This document shows positions 1-8,729 of a stretch of 64,000 nt of DNA, piece by piece. Position numbers and translations under genes: made by a program. The stretch spans positions 19,050 to 83,049 of the forward strand of contig JAJFKR010000033.1 of assembly GCA_021773095.1 (NCBI GenBank). The letters are read 5' to 3'. This DNA is from Woeseiaceae bacterium. GTDB taxonomy: Bacteria; Pseudomonadota; Gammaproteobacteria; Steroidobacterales; Woeseiaceae. The notes under the pieces are model-generated. The model made no database searches, was not told the origin of the DNA, and worked only from the letters and a program-made list of their open reading frames with translations. Within the stretch, counting starts at the first letter, position 1. Every line of letters starts with the position of its first letter.

Positions 1-2380
1 CTATTGCCTGGTCTTGTTGCAAAATGTTCATTGCGGAAGCGGCATCTTCGGCACTAAGAGTTTCATATCCGAGACGATTCAATGTACGGCAAGCAAATTG
101 GCGTACCCTTGCACTGTCTTCCACAACGAGTATGATTTCCTCCCCCGTTGGAAGATCATCGTCCTCTTCGACTTTAATTAATAAATCATCCGCCGCTGCA
201 ACCGATGGAAACGACAGCTTGATGCTGGTGCCATTATCCGGGGCACTATCGATGTGAAGTTTGCCGCCGCATTGTTGAACGAAATCACTCACCATCGTTA
301 GTCCAAGTCCCGTGCCCGTCTCGACGGTTTTCGTCGTGAAGAACGGTTCAACTGCTCGGCGCCTGGTTTCATCGTTCATTCCAATGCCATCGTCGGAAAC
401 TGTCAGTACAACAAAATCGCCGGAATCAAGATCAACCTTCCTTTGTGTCTCATGCACCGTCTCCTGCATGGTGGAGATCACTATATTCCCTCCATCCGGC
501 ATAGCGTCACGAGCATTGGTGACCATATTAAGTACCGCACTTTCCAGGCGATTTTTGTCAACAAGGATATTGTCGACGTCATTATCCAGCTCCATTTCTA
601 TACTAATCTCCGGAACCGATCGCTGTAAGAGTCTCTCCATGGCCACAAGAATATTGTTGACATTCATTGAACTCACATCAAGTTCCTGACGCCGAGAATA
701 CGCCAGCAATCGCTTGATCAGGTCTGCCCCGTCCTGGGCTGCAGACAGGGCGTCCTCAAGCAGATCATTATGATCCTGGTCTTCATAAACCACGTCCTGC
801 TTAAGAAATCTCAGATTGCCTCGAATGACCGTCAAAAGGTTATTGAAGTCGTGGGAAATACCGTCGGTCATTCGGCCGATAGCCTCAAGCTTCATGGCCT
901 GGGTCAGCATGCTTTCCTTCTTGCGTGCATCGGTAATATCTTCATTGATCGAGATGTAGCGGGTGATTTCACCTTCCTGATTGCGGACGGGGCAGATCGT
1001 CGAAGATAGCCAGAACGGGTCGCCGTTTTTTTTCTTGTTTTGAAATACGCCCCGCCAAATGCCACCGTTTGAAACAGTTCCCCACAGTTCCTTGTAATTC
1101 TCCTTCGACGTCTGACCGGAACTCAGAAAGCGAGGGTTTTCACCGAGCACTTCCTCTTCACGATAACCGGTTACGTCGTAAAAACGGGGATTAACGTATT
1201 CTATGTTTCCGGCAGCGTTGGTAATCATGATCGACACAGGGCTTTGTTCGACGGCGCTGGATAGTTGCTGTAGCTCCGCATTCATTTTCTCTTCAACTGA
1301 CAGGTCGCGCATAATGCCGGTGAAGGAGATATTCCGCCCTTTCTGCACCTTACTGACAGTAAGGTAAATTGGAATGAGATCACCATCCTTACGTCGTGCC
1401 TGCACTCGTCGACCCCTACCAATGATCTTGGCAATACCTGTTCGCAAGTAATTTTCTATGGAATCATCATGTGTTTCATTGTCTGGCAAAGACATAAGCA
1501 GGGATACGTTTTGGCCCAATACCTGATTGGCCGCATAGCCGAAAATTGACTCTGCGGCCAGATTGAATGTCTGGATGACCCCCGTTTCATCGATCGTGAC
1601 AATACCTTCACCTGCGTTATTCAGGATTGCTTCCAGGCGTAATTCACGATCCAGTATTTTCTCCTGTTTGCCGATCAGGCTCTGATGCATTACTTCCAGG
1701 TCTTCTGCGAGGCTCTTGAGTTCGGAAATCGTCGTGTCGACGCGGAGTTCGACGGAATGCTCGCCAGCGGCAACACTGGTCGCCAGACTTCTCAGAGATG
1801 AAACGGGCCGGGTAAGAAACCGGCCAAAGAAAATCGCCAGCAAGATGCTGAATATAATATAGCAACTCGCAATGAATGAACCGTACCGGTATGCAGTATT
1901 GATTTGATCCTGCACAGATAATTCGTCATAGCCTAATCTTAAAATACCGAGCGATCTGCCATCCACATCACTGAATATTTGCACTGCGATAAAATAGATC
2001 TGGTCTGCATGCTGACCGAAATCGAAATCCTCCCTAAAAATGATCGGTTCCTTAGTGCCATTCATTTCTGTTCCGATCGCCGAAGCATCGTTATTAAGAA
2101 ATTCGGCAAAGATCACATCACCGCTGAATTGTGTCTCATAAAAAAAAGAGGCCTGTTTCTTTGTGTCCTGATTCTCGACGGCAGGCTTAAGTAATTCAGA
2201 ATACAACAGGGTATCGTTGCGTACCTGATCGACAAATTGGGATTCAAAACTGCGTTCGACAATAAGCAGGATGCCGAAGAACAACAGCGGAGTAAGCATG
2301 ATATGGACGATGATTACGCCAAGAATCATGCGACCGGTAATGCTGTGCCAGATCCGTTTCAATTGTTCGATTCTGTCCAC
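1..2380 (-). CDS. Hybrid PAS sensor histidine kinase (3' end beyond the window)
   Basis: Membrane-bound hybrid histidine kinase, read on the minus strand as one open frame of 793 codons that continues past base 1. Order: TM1 about 18-45, a periplasmic sensor region, TM2 about 167-190, HAMP about 190-240, PAS 1 about 245-365, PAS 2 about 370-490, phosphoacceptor box GISHDFNNLL near residue 505, ATPase boxes DDGIGM near 663 and TGTGLGL near 685, then the start of a receiver domain (ILVVEDS near 748). The receiver's phospho-Asp lies outside the window. The chosen start is GTG at 2380, overlapping the upstream stop by 22 bp; ATG at 2329 is the alternative. It is co-directional with the porin-like and PstS-like genes and divergent from a response regulator that is its likely partner (inference). 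The signal sensed is unknown. Confidence 0.9.
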   Translation of the reverse strand, partial: MDRIEQLKRIWHSITGRMILGVIIVHIMLTPLLFFGILLIVERSFESQFVDQVRNDTLLYSELLKPAVENQDTKKQASFFYETQFSGDVIFAEFLNNDASAIGTEMNGTKEPIIFREDFDFGQHADQIYFIAVQIFSDVDGRSLGILRLGYDELSVQDQINTAYRYGSFIASCYIIFSILLAIFFGRFLTRPVSSLRSLATSVAAGEHSVELRVDTTISELKSLAEDLEVMHQSLIGKQEKILDRELRLEAILNNAGEGIVTIDETGVIQTFNLAAESIFGYAANQVLGQNVSLLMSLPDNETHDDSIENYLRTGIAKIIGRGRRVQARRKDGDLIPIYLTVSKVQKGRNISFTGIMRDLSVEEKMNAELQQLSSAVEQSPVSIMITNAAGNIEYVNPRFYDVTGYREEEVLGENPRFLSSGQTSKENYKELWGTVSNGGIWRGVFQNKKKNGDPFWLSSTICPVRNQEGEITRYISINEDITDARKKESMLTQAMKLEAIGRMTDGISHDFNNLLTVIRGNLRFLKQDVVYEDQDHNDLLEDALSAAQDGADLIKRLLAYSRRQELDVSSMNVNNILVAMERLLQRSVPEISIEMELDNDVDNILVDKNRLESAVLNMVTNARDAMPDGGNIVISTMQETVHETQRKVDLDSGDFVVLTVSDDGIGMNDETRRRAVEPFFTTKTVETGTGLGLTMVSDFVQQCGGKLHIDSAPDNGTSIKLSFPSVAAADDLLIKVEEDDDLPTGEEIILVVEDSARVRQFACRTLNRLGYETLSAEDAASAMNILQQDQAI

Positions 2381-2823
2381 AATACACCCAGCGATCTTAG
2401 TTCGGATTGACGCTCAAGTTGTTCTGACCAAATATAGGACACGGATCCCCGTGTATTGAGCAATGCCTTAACCAGCACATCAAAATCTTTATATTCATCC
2501 GGCCGCGAGTCCCCGAGCCGAAAAGCGCGTGAAAGTAACTGACGTTCATATTCACGCTTGGACATGAAAACTATCTGTTGCAGAAATACGTCGGTCGCGA
2601 GTCGATCACCGGTATTCAGCAAAGGTTTGAGTCGTACCTGATTTTTCGTCATTGGTACGCCCAGAAACAACTTTCGTACCTCCGCATGGGAAAGTGATTC
2701 TATTGTCGAATTTTCGCTGCAGACAAGCAACAAGCTGCGTTGCGTTGTCTCGGCGTTAACGCTTGTGCAGACCAAACACAGACATACTAATAAGGCACTG
2801 AGTTTCGCTGCTTTCCTCCGCAT
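2359..2823 (-). CDS. Small periplasmic PstS-like substrate-binding protein
   Basis: A 154-residue exported protein with a signal peptide (hydrophobic LSALLVCLCLVCTSVNA) and a short domain resembling the N-terminal lobe of PstS-type phosphate-binding proteins (IESLSHAEVRKLFLG and GSVSYIW are typical of this short family). The preferred start is ATG at 2823, sharing one base with the upstream stop (TGATG), which implies translational coupling; an in-frame ATG at 2841 is less likely. It lies between a porin-like gene and a histidine kinase, and overlaps the kinase start. Proteins of this size are often found beside sensor kinases, so a role as ligand-binding accessory to the kinase is plausible (inference). 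It is too short to be a full ABC-transporter binding protein. Confidence 0.7.
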   Translation of the reverse strand: MRRKAAKLSALLVCLCLVCTSVNAETTQRSLLLVCSENSTIESLSHAEVRKLFLGVPMTKNQVRLKPLLNTGDRLATDVFLQQIVFMSKREYERQLLSRAFRLGDSRPDEYKDFDVLVKALLNTRGSVSYIWSEQLERQSELRSLGVLWTESNN

Positions 2824-3890
2824 CAGAACATCGCATCCCACTGCAGCATGATTTGGCCAAAATTATCCCGCTGTGTACGATTACCGGAAATTTCGAGCTT
2901 AAAGGCATGCTGACCGAATGCACCCATACGAACGCCACCAAGAAGCCTGTCAGTGATGTAGTGCGGAAACAGGGTCAGATAAGCATCATTACTATCGCCA
3001 AATGTCCATTCACTGCGGCCGAAAACTGTCCATCGATCATCCAGGCTGTATTCCGCCTGAAGGTAGCCACTAAAAAAATTATCGGTAATCGTTCCGGCCG
3101 GTTGTTGCAGGCGATTATCGACATAGAATGTCGAACCTAGTAATCGCCACGGGTGGGATTCCCAATTCCCGTACGCTCCTGCATTAATTTGGCGAATTTC
3201 TTCAAATCCCCGCCCGACGGCAGGAATCTCATTGTAATTGACATACAGACCGTATCGGGTCGGGCTGTATATCACCGGTTCAAGATAAACGTTTGCTGCG
3301 AGACTGAGATCCTGCGAGCCCGACGTCGGCTCCAGGACGTCCAGTGGTTCCAGTCTGTCGGAAAACTCAGGACCGGAGGCTACGGCCAGCGCATAACCAA
3401 TCCCCTTCTTGGCGTATTCCTTGACGCCTTCAACAAGCAAACCCGTTAAATGCATAGGCAGGATTCCGTCGTCGTCTTCGAACTCGACGACTGATGGTCG
3501 ACTGATACTGGTTTCCATATAGGATCCGTGGTGGAATTGAGAATTCCAGTAACCAACAGGATTGTGGAACCGTCCGAGCCAGACTTTGCTGTCGCCAACT
3601 CGCCAGCCTAACTGAATACGCTCAATTTCCTGTTCGTGTTTACTGAGTAGCAATTCACCGAGAAAAAGAAGCTTGCCGTGTTCGGCTGTCGCGAATAGAT
3701 CGACACCGTACTTGTAATCGTCGTCATCCAGTACGGAGTCGGCTTCCAGATCGGTGCGAAAAATTGCTCCTATGCGGGGGAATATCAGGTAATCAGCCGT
3801 AGACTCTCCGTGACTCGGTGGCGAATAGATCGTTGTTGCAGCAGCAGTCAGGACATAGAGCAATCCGCCTCCAAAATAATTACAGTTCAC
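2823..3890 (-). CDS. Porin-like outer-membrane beta-barrel protein
   Basis: A 355-residue exported protein that starts at GTG 3890, preceded by GGGAG. It has an N-terminal hydrophobic signal region and then alternating polar/aromatic strands throughout (for example VDLFATAEHGKLLFLGELLL and KVWLGRFHNPVGYWN). It ends in Phe, the usual C-terminal residue of outer-membrane barrels. No family could be named with certainty; it resembles proteobacterial porin-like proteins of unknown substrate. It is the first gene of the leftward unit with the PstS-like protein and the hybrid kinase, which suggests it shares their signal or substrate (inference). Confidence 0.65.
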   Translation of the reverse strand: MNCNYFGGGLLYVLTAAATTIYSPPSHGESTADYLIFPRIGAIFRTDLEADSVLDDDDYKYGVDLFATAEHGKLLFLGELLLSKHEQEIERIQLGWRVGDSKVWLGRFHNPVGYWNSQFHHGSYMETSISRPSVVEFEDDDGILPMHLTGLLVEGVKEYAKKGIGYALAVASGPEFSDRLEPLDVLEPTSGSQDLSLAANVYLEPVIYSPTRYGLYVNYNEIPAVGRGFEEIRQINAGAYGNWESHPWRLLGSTFYVDNRLQQPAGTITDNFFSGYLQAEYSLDDRWTVFGRSEWTFGDSNDAYLTLFPHYITDRLLGGVRMGAFGQHAFKLEISGNRTQRDNFGQIMLQWDAMF

Positions 3891-4068
3891 TTAGTTATGC
3901 TCCCTCAATCAACCTACGTTATGTGCTGATCTACCTCATCGGCGGACATGACGGGGCTGGCGAATGCCGAGTAATTATACTATGTTAATCGAGAGACAGC
4001 GTTTCAGTAGATCTACCTAGTCTTGCCACAGGGTTTCCATCGACCCGATCTCAACTCAGAATTCGAAA
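3891..4068. promoter_or_regulatory. Divergent promoter region between sensor and regulator units
   Basis: These 178 bp separate the leftward porin/PstS-like/kinase unit from the rightward response regulator, so promoters for both must lie here. The stretch is AT-rich around 3973-3990. No clear operator was recognised, and the GTTTACA-type repeats seen upstream of the cytochrome genes are not evident. Confidence 0.4.
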
Positions 4069-4797
4069 ATGACTGAATCCGCCAAAATACTAATTGTTGA
4101 CGATGATGTTCGAATAGGCCGAACGCTGAGGCTGTATCTCAAGCGAGAAGGCTATCAGGTCCGAATCGCTACCGATGGCGAAGAAATGTGGAAATGTTTC
4201 GAAGACGATCTCCCGGATATGATCTTGCTCGATGTGATGTTGCCCGGCGACGATGGAATAACCCTGGCGCGCGAGCTGCGGAAAATATCCGATGTGGGCA
4301 TCATCATGCTGACCGGAAAAGATGACCCGGTGGATCAAATCATCGGCCTCGAAATGGGCGCGGATGATTACGTGACGAAACCATTTGACGAGAGACAATT
4401 GCTCGCCAGAATTCGCAGTTTGCTGCGCCGGCGAACAGCTCCACCCACTAGCACGAAAGCTGAATCCGGGGACGATAACCAGAAAATTCTTTTTGATGGC
4501 TGGGAAATGGATTTGTTTAGCCACGAACTGGTTTCCCCATCCGGCCACAGGACGGAACTGACATCTCACGAATTCAGACTGCTCGAGATATTCGTACGAA
4601 ATCCGGGAGGTGTCTTAAGCCGCGATCAAATTATGCAAAAACTGTACGAACGCGACTGGTCTCTGAATGACAGAAGCGTGGATGTGCTCATCGGAAAACT
4701 GCGGAAAAAGATCGAAGAGGACTCCTCGCAACCAAAATTGATCCTGACTATTCGTAATTTCGGCTACAAGTTTGCGGGCCGGACGACCAAAGCCTGA
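4069..4797 (+). CDS. OmpR/PhoB-family response regulator
   Basis: A 242-residue response regulator. The receiver domain (about 1-120) has the acidic pocket D11-D13, phosphoacceptor D55 (LLDVMLPGDDG), T82 and K104 (VTKPFDE). A winged-helix DNA-binding domain follows (about 140-238), with LTSHEFRLLEIFVRNPGGVLSR and the C-terminal VDVLIGKLRKKIE typical of the OmpR/PhoB class. It is divergent from the hybrid kinase unit and directly upstream of the triheme cytochrome operon. It is therefore the best candidate regulator for the cytochrome island, where 10-bp direct repeats precede two transcription units (inference). Receiver and effector domains are of normal family length. Confidence 0.95.
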   Translation: MTESAKILIVDDDVRIGRTLRLYLKREGYQVRIATDGEEMWKCFEDDLPDMILLDVMLPGDDGITLARELRKISDVGIIMLTGKDDPVDQIIGLEMGADDYVTKPFDERQLLARIRSLLRRRTAPPTSTKAESGDDNQKILFDGWEMDLFSHELVSPSGHRTELTSHEFRLLEIFVRNPGGVLSRDQIMQKLYERDWSLNDRSVDVLIGKLRKKIEEDSSQPKLILTIRNFGYKFAGRTTKA

Positions 4798-4846
4798 TAT
4801 CGTTACATTGGGCTGCTTCCACAGTGCCGTGTGGTTTGTCTTCTGC

Positions 4847-4889
4847 GTTTTTACAAGCAGTTACAATAAGTAACCAATACTTACCTGAT
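4847..4889 (+). promoter_or_regulatory. Candidate OmpR-type direct repeats upstream of triheme operon
   Basis: Three imperfect 10-bp units lie end to end at 4860-4889 (GTTACAATAA, GTAACCAATA, CTTACCTGAT), with a further TTTTTACAAG just before them. The 10-bp spacing is typical of binding sites for OmpR-family regulators. The core is like the repeats at 8730-8769. Binding by the neighbouring regulator is an inference. Confidence 0.4.
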
Positions 4890-4936
4890 ATTGTTCTGTC
4901 GGTTACACAGATTCAATAAGATTGCATCCGGGATGA

Positions 4937-5323
4937 ATGAACGGGAACCGAATCGTGGTCAAAACTAAAGACGTAAAAAAAAGTCATACGAAAAAACTCG
5001 TCGGAATGGTTTTCGTACTCATGATCGCATTTTCCACATCCTACTCAGAGTACGGGGATGTGGTTCTGGACCGGTATAAGGAGACTATGGCGGAAGTTGG
5101 CCTGTCACCGGTTGTTTTCCCTCACTGGACTCATCGAATACAATTCAAGTGCAAGGCTTGTCATGAAAGCATCTTTCCCATGAAAAAAGGGGCGAGCGAC
5201 ATCACTATGTCAGCCATTATCGACGGCGAGTTTTGTGGCAATTGCCATAATGGAAAAATCGCCTGGGATCCGCTTTATTGCGATCGATGTCATTCACTGT
5301 CAGAAACCGACGAAAAGCAGTAG
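4937..5323 (+). CDS. Triheme c7-type periplasmic cytochrome (copy 1)
   Basis: A 128-residue cytochrome with a signal or anchor segment (about 20-35) and three CxxCH motifs at residues 72-76, 100-104 and 115-119. His63 and His66 in FPHWTHRIQF are likely distal ligands. Spacing and size match the c7-type triheme domain found in many dissimilatory metal reducers (established family pattern). It probably carries electrons through the periplasm. It is the first of three such genes in a row, seven bases before the next one, and lies just after the response regulator. The start ATG at 4937 leaves a long basic N-terminus, so a start further in is possible. Confidence 0.85.
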   Translation: MNGNRIVVKTKDVKKSHTKKLVGMVFVLMIAFSTSYSEYGDVVLDRYKETMAEVGLSPVVFPHWTHRIQFKCKACHESIFPMKKGASDITMSAIIDGEFCGNCHNGKIAWDPLYCDRCHSLSETDEKQ

Positions 5324-5329
5324 CCCGTC

Positions 5330-5926
5330 TTGTTCAGGAATTTTCCATATTTTGGCGGCATCGTGACCCGGTTTTGCATCTGCGCGGTCCTTGTGCTCTG
5401 CGGCGTTAATCAATTTGTGCTGGCTCAGGAGTCAACACCGCAGGCAACAAAACCTGCGGCTGATGACGTGGTTGATCCCACAGAGCCAGATGAGTTCGTA
5501 GGAGAAATGTACAAGATTGGACTTGGCTGGCATCCCACTGACCTTGAAGATTTCCCGACGGACAAATTCGGCCTGGTTGACTGGGTGGCAACATTGGACA
5601 AGGGACTGATCCATCCACGAGGCAGTATCGCTGCAAATGCTGTGGAGGGGATGCCTTTCGATATGAATGTACTCATGCCGTCGAAAACCGGCATGATTGC
5701 TGGCGCTCACTTCCCACATAAAACGCATACGACCTGGATGGGGTGCGATAGCTGTCATATCAAGATATTTATTCCGCTTGCCGGCTCCAACGATCTAACA
5801 ATGTCCACGATTGTTGCTGGGAAAGCATGTGGCGTCTGTCATGGAAAAGTGGCATTCCCACTCAATGACTGCGCTCGATGTCATGTGCCACCATCACAGC
5901 CTGGTGATAGCGGAGCTGCTAAATAA
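5330..5926 (+). CDS. Triheme c7-type periplasmic cytochrome (copy 2)
   Basis: An exported triheme cytochrome with CxxCH at residues 139-143, 167-171 and 181-185 (counted from the TTG start at 5330), and HFPHKTH supplying likely distal His ligands. The alternative start GTG 5363 gives a more typical signal peptide (VTRFCICAVLVLCGVNQFVLAQ). The region before the hemes contains VDWV...GLIHPRGSI, which recurs in copy 3 as VDWE...GLIDPLASI, so the two share an N-terminal extension that copy 1 lacks. A likely periplasmic electron carrier in the same operon as copies 1 and 3. Confidence 0.85.
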   Translation: MFRNFPYFGGIVTRFCICAVLVLCGVNQFVLAQESTPQATKPAADDVVDPTEPDEFVGEMYKIGLGWHPTDLEDFPTDKFGLVDWVATLDKGLIHPRGSIAANAVEGMPFDMNVLMPSKTGMIAGAHFPHKTHTTWMGCDSCHIKIFIPLAGSNDLTMSTIVAGKACGVCHGKVAFPLNDCARCHVPPSQPGDSGAAK

Positions 5927-5960
5927 TGATCAATGACATGTCTTTTTCAAGCCTCTTATC

Positions 5961-6530
5961 ATGCGCACAACATCGATTTCAATTCGCGTAGGTCTGGCTA
6001 TGCTGGGTTTCGTTTGCGGTGTCGCTGCAATAGGGAACATGTCAGCGGCGCAGGTAGAGGCCGATGATGATAACTCGTCGTCAATCGAAGATGCCGAAGC
6101 AGCCTTCCTGGAGTCATTGCATTATTCACACGAAGAGTTCGTGCGATTATATGCATCTCTTCCAAGAGATGAAGACAATAAGGTTGATTGGGAGCGGGCG
6201 ACCAGTGAGGGCCTCATCGACCCCCTCGCTTCCATCGATCTTGACAGTGGCGAAGAATTTATTATGGACCTCAAGGTCGTAATCAAATTCGACGACATGC
6301 TGATCAAGGATGTTGTCTTTTCCCATGCCGTTCATACCTACTGGCTCAATTGCAGTTCCTGTCACCCAAGGCTCTTCAGGCCGGAGATTGCCGCGAATCG
6401 CATGACCATGAAAGAGATACGTGCAGGAAAATATTGTGGCTATTGTCATGGAATGGTCGCATTCCCGACAGATGTTGTAGACGCCCCCAATTTTCGTGCC
6501 AATTGTCTAAGATGCCATCGCGCTCAATGA
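5961..6530 (+). CDS. Triheme c7-type periplasmic cytochrome (copy 3)
   Basis: 189 residues with a signal peptide ending near MSAAQ. CxxCH motifs lie at 131-135, 159-163 and 182-186, and FSHAVHTYW carries the likely axial His residues. It shares the VDW...GLI.P..SI extension with copy 2 and the (T)M..I.AGK.CG.CHG.VAFP heme-2 context with it as well, so the two are close paralogues. It is separated from copy 2 by 34 bp and from the next gene by 12 bp, so all are probably co-transcribed. Probable periplasmic electron shuttle. Confidence 0.85.
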   Translation: MRTTSISIRVGLAMLGFVCGVAAIGNMSAAQVEADDDNSSSIEDAEAAFLESLHYSHEEFVRLYASLPRDEDNKVDWERATSEGLIDPLASIDLDSGEEFIMDLKVVIKFDDMLIKDVVFSHAVHTYWLNCSSCHPRLFRPEIAANRMTMKEIRAGKYCGYCHGMVAFPTDVVDAPNFRANCLRCHRAQ

Positions 6531-6542
6531 GGATAATCCATA

Positions 6543-7166
6543 ATGCGAACCTACCTGATAACCCTCTTTCTAACGTCGATCTGGATATTGACCCCGGTTT
6601 CCACTCTTCTGGCCCAGGACGACGATCCAGTGGATATTCAAATCGTCATGGAAAGAGCCAATAACCTCAAAACTATGCTTGATCGCCTGCTTGTGGATTC
6701 AAATCACAGCAGTATTCAGAAGGTTATCAAAGAAGGGGGCGATTCAAGCGAGCCGCTAATTGCAGAAGCAATCAGGCTAAAATCGAACGGTGAGCAGTTG
6801 CTCGCAGAAGAAGAATATATGCAGGCTGCCATCGAGCTCCAGTCTGCCCTCGATCACGTTTTTCAGGCGATCAGGTCGGAGGATAGCCAGCATGAGCCAG
6901 CGGATGCGTTGGAGTTCAGGTTGGCAGAATATGTAGAGATAAATGACACGTTTATCTCGGCTGCGCAACGCGTTGTGAACGATGAGCCGAACAATGAAGC
7001 GTCGGGTTTACTTGAATTGGCCAAAGATGTTCGAGGTAAAGCGGACCTGCAATCCGCCAATGGTGATCTTGCAGCGGCCGTTGAGAGTCTGCAACGATCA
7101 ACTCAAATGGCGCAGCAGGCCATTATGTCGGTCAGGAATGGCAAGGTCATTGAGAGACGGCAATAA
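6543..7166 (+). CDS. Exported alpha-helical protein of unknown function
   Basis: A 207-residue protein with a clear signal peptide (MRTYLITLFLTSIWIL... ending near LLAQ) preceded by a GAGGAT ribosome site. The mature part is almost entirely amphipathic helix, with two similar halves (AEEEYMQAAIELQSALDHV and ANGDLAAAVESLQRSTQMA) that resemble degenerate TPR-like or helical-hairpin repeats. It has no heme motif and no conserved Cys. It lies between triheme cytochromes and the NrfJ-like protein, so it may be a scaffold or accessory of the periplasmic cytochromes (inference). No family was recognised. Confidence 0.6.
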   Translation: MRTYLITLFLTSIWILTPVSTLLAQDDDPVDIQIVMERANNLKTMLDRLLVDSNHSSIQKVIKEGGDSSEPLIAEAIRLKSNGEQLLAEEEYMQAAIELQSALDHVFQAIRSEDSQHEPADALEFRLAEYVEINDTFISAAQRVVNDEPNNEASGLLELAKDVRGKADLQSANGDLAAAVESLQRSTQMAQQAIMSVRNGKVIERRQ

Positions 7167-7219
7167 ACAGCTCGAGATCTTGCTAACGCACGATACATTG
7201 TAGAGGGAGCACAACTATC

Positions 7220-7960
7220 ATGATATTTCGGATCAAATACGTTTTGATATTATGCGTGTGTTTATCCGTCGGCCTGTTCGTTACAAATATCATAGGCGCA
7301 GGCTACGCGGCACAAAAAAATAGTGAAGAGGAGTCACTCAAGGAAGTACCGGACACTATCGACGGAAAGGTATCAACCTCGATAAGTGTTCCGGGTTATA
7401 CCTATGTTGAGGTTGATACCGGTAGCGATAAAGTCTGGGCTGCTGTGCCCGGCACCTCCGTAAACATTGGCGACAAGGTGTCATTTTCAATCGGGATACC
7501 GATGCAGAATTTTTACAGCAAGACTCTGCAGCGCAACTTTTCCGTCATCTATTTTGTGGATCATTTCGTTACCGATGACGGAATCACGCAAATGAGCGCG
7601 TCAGCCGCTGCTGCGCACGGTCGACCAAGCCAGAATCCGGCTACGGAGCTGATCGAGGAAATCAATAAGGTGGAAGGCGGCAATACGATTGCCGAAATCT
7701 ATGCGGCGAAGGACAAACTGAATGGCGAGACTATATCTGTGCGCGGAAAGGTTACCCGGTTCACTGCCAGTGTCCTGGGTAAGAACTGGATTCATATCCG
7801 GGATAGCAGCACCACTGATGATCTCACTGTAACCACCGCAGCGACGGCTGCTATTAATGACATCGTCATTATTGAAGGAAAACTCGAACTGGATAAGGAC
7901 TATGGTTATGGCTACGTCTACCCGGTTATTCTGGAGGAGGCGAAAATAACGAAAGACTGA
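7220..7960 (+). CDS. NrfJ-like exported OB-fold protein
   Basis: 246 residues, preceded by a GAGGGAG ribosome site, with an N-terminal signal or anchor (ILCVCLSVGLFVTNIIGAGYA). Two small beta domains can be seen. The first, about 45-115, has the GKV...VPGYTYVEV...VWAAVPG pattern of NrfJ-type proteins. The second, about 160-240, is an OB-like fold (SVRGKVTRFTASVLGKNWIH ... IIEGKL). Such proteins commonly sit beside periplasmic multiheme cytochrome genes; their exact function is not established. It is the last gene of the triheme operon and ends ten bases before a convergent Sel1 gene. Confidence 0.7.
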   Translation: MIFRIKYVLILCVCLSVGLFVTNIIGAGYAAQKNSEEESLKEVPDTIDGKVSTSISVPGYTYVEVDTGSDKVWAAVPGTSVNIGDKVSFSIGIPMQNFYSKTLQRNFSVIYFVDHFVTDDGITQMSASAAAAHGRPSQNPATELIEEINKVEGGNTIAEIYAAKDKLNGETISVRGKVTRFTASVLGKNWIHIRDSSTTDDLTVTTAATAAINDIVIIEGKLELDKDYGYGYVYPVILEEAKITKD

Positions 7961-7969
7961 ATAATCGAT

Positions 7970-8632
7970 TTAGCCAGCAGTGTGCGCCGCCAGCCATTCC
8001 CTGGCCAGCGCCTTTGCTTCCTCAATTTGCTCGGCATCCATTGCTTGTTCAAGAACAGATATCAGTCGTTTGGCAGACTCGTCGTCGCTGGTTGCTGCGA
8101 TGTTGAACCACTTGTGTGCTTGCACGTTATCCTCCGGAGCACCCTCTCCGCGAAAATGCATCACGCCAAGCTGACTTTGTGCATCGGGAAGGCCCTGTTC
8201 TGCTGCTTTCAAAAACAGATCGAACGCTTGCGGATAGTCTTTTGTGAGACCAGTTCCCGAAAAATATCGCTTGCCAATCGCGAACTGTGCAATGGCAAGG
8301 CCCTGTTGCGCCGCTTTGAGCTGCCAGGAGACACCGAATTCAACATCTCGCGTGATGCCATTCCCGACGACGTACATCCTGCCCAGATCGAATTGCGCAA
8401 TTGCGAGGCCTTGCTCCGCTGCTTTGGTATACCAGAGCACCGCGTTCCTATCGTCTCTGGCTTTGCCCTTTCCCCTGCGTTGTTTGTTGCCATAGAAGCG
8501 TCCCAGATTGTACTGGGCGTCGGCATCGCCAGACTTCGCTGCTGACCTGAGCTCAGAAATCTCGTCCGCCGTTGCCAGAGAACTCAAGCAGAGATTAATG
8601 AACAAAAATATTGATATCGGGAACCGCACCAT
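7970..8632 (-). CDS. Exported Sel1-repeat protein
   Basis: A 220-residue protein with a signal peptide (MVRFPISIFLFINLCLSSLATA) and several Sel1-like repeats, seen as A..GDADAQYNLGRFYG, AAEQGLAIAQFDLGRMYV, AAQQGLAIAQFAIGKRYF and AAEQGLPDAQSQLGVMHF. It ends with a KWFNIAA helix pair. Sel1 repeats form an alpha solenoid used for protein-protein contacts in the periplasm. The ATG at 8632 is preferred to a TTG four codons upstream. It is convergent with the NrfJ-like gene and divergent from the tetraheme gene. A related Sel1 protein lies on the far side of the cytochrome operon (18681-19280). Confidence 0.85.
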   Translation of the reverse strand: MVRFPISIFLFINLCLSSLATADEISELRSAAKSGDADAQYNLGRFYGNKQRRGKGKARDDRNAVLWYTKAAEQGLAIAQFDLGRMYVVGNGITRDVEFGVSWQLKAAQQGLAIAQFAIGKRYFSGTGLTKDYPQAFDLFLKAAEQGLPDAQSQLGVMHFRGEGAPEDNVQAHKWFNIAATSDDESAKRLISVLEQAMDAEQIEEAKALAREWLAAHTAG

Positions 8633-8729
8633 AGCCGTCGGCAATTTCTCACTCGGATTGATTTCGGGAGAAATATCTTAGAACGATCTGGACGATGATG
8701 TCCAATATTACTCTGTAGCTGTCTGCCTC

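Noticed and set aside
1..1009. Several plus-strand frames of 60-125 codons near the left edge
   Set aside because: All lie opposite the continuous kinase frame, whose domains read cleanly on the minus strand.
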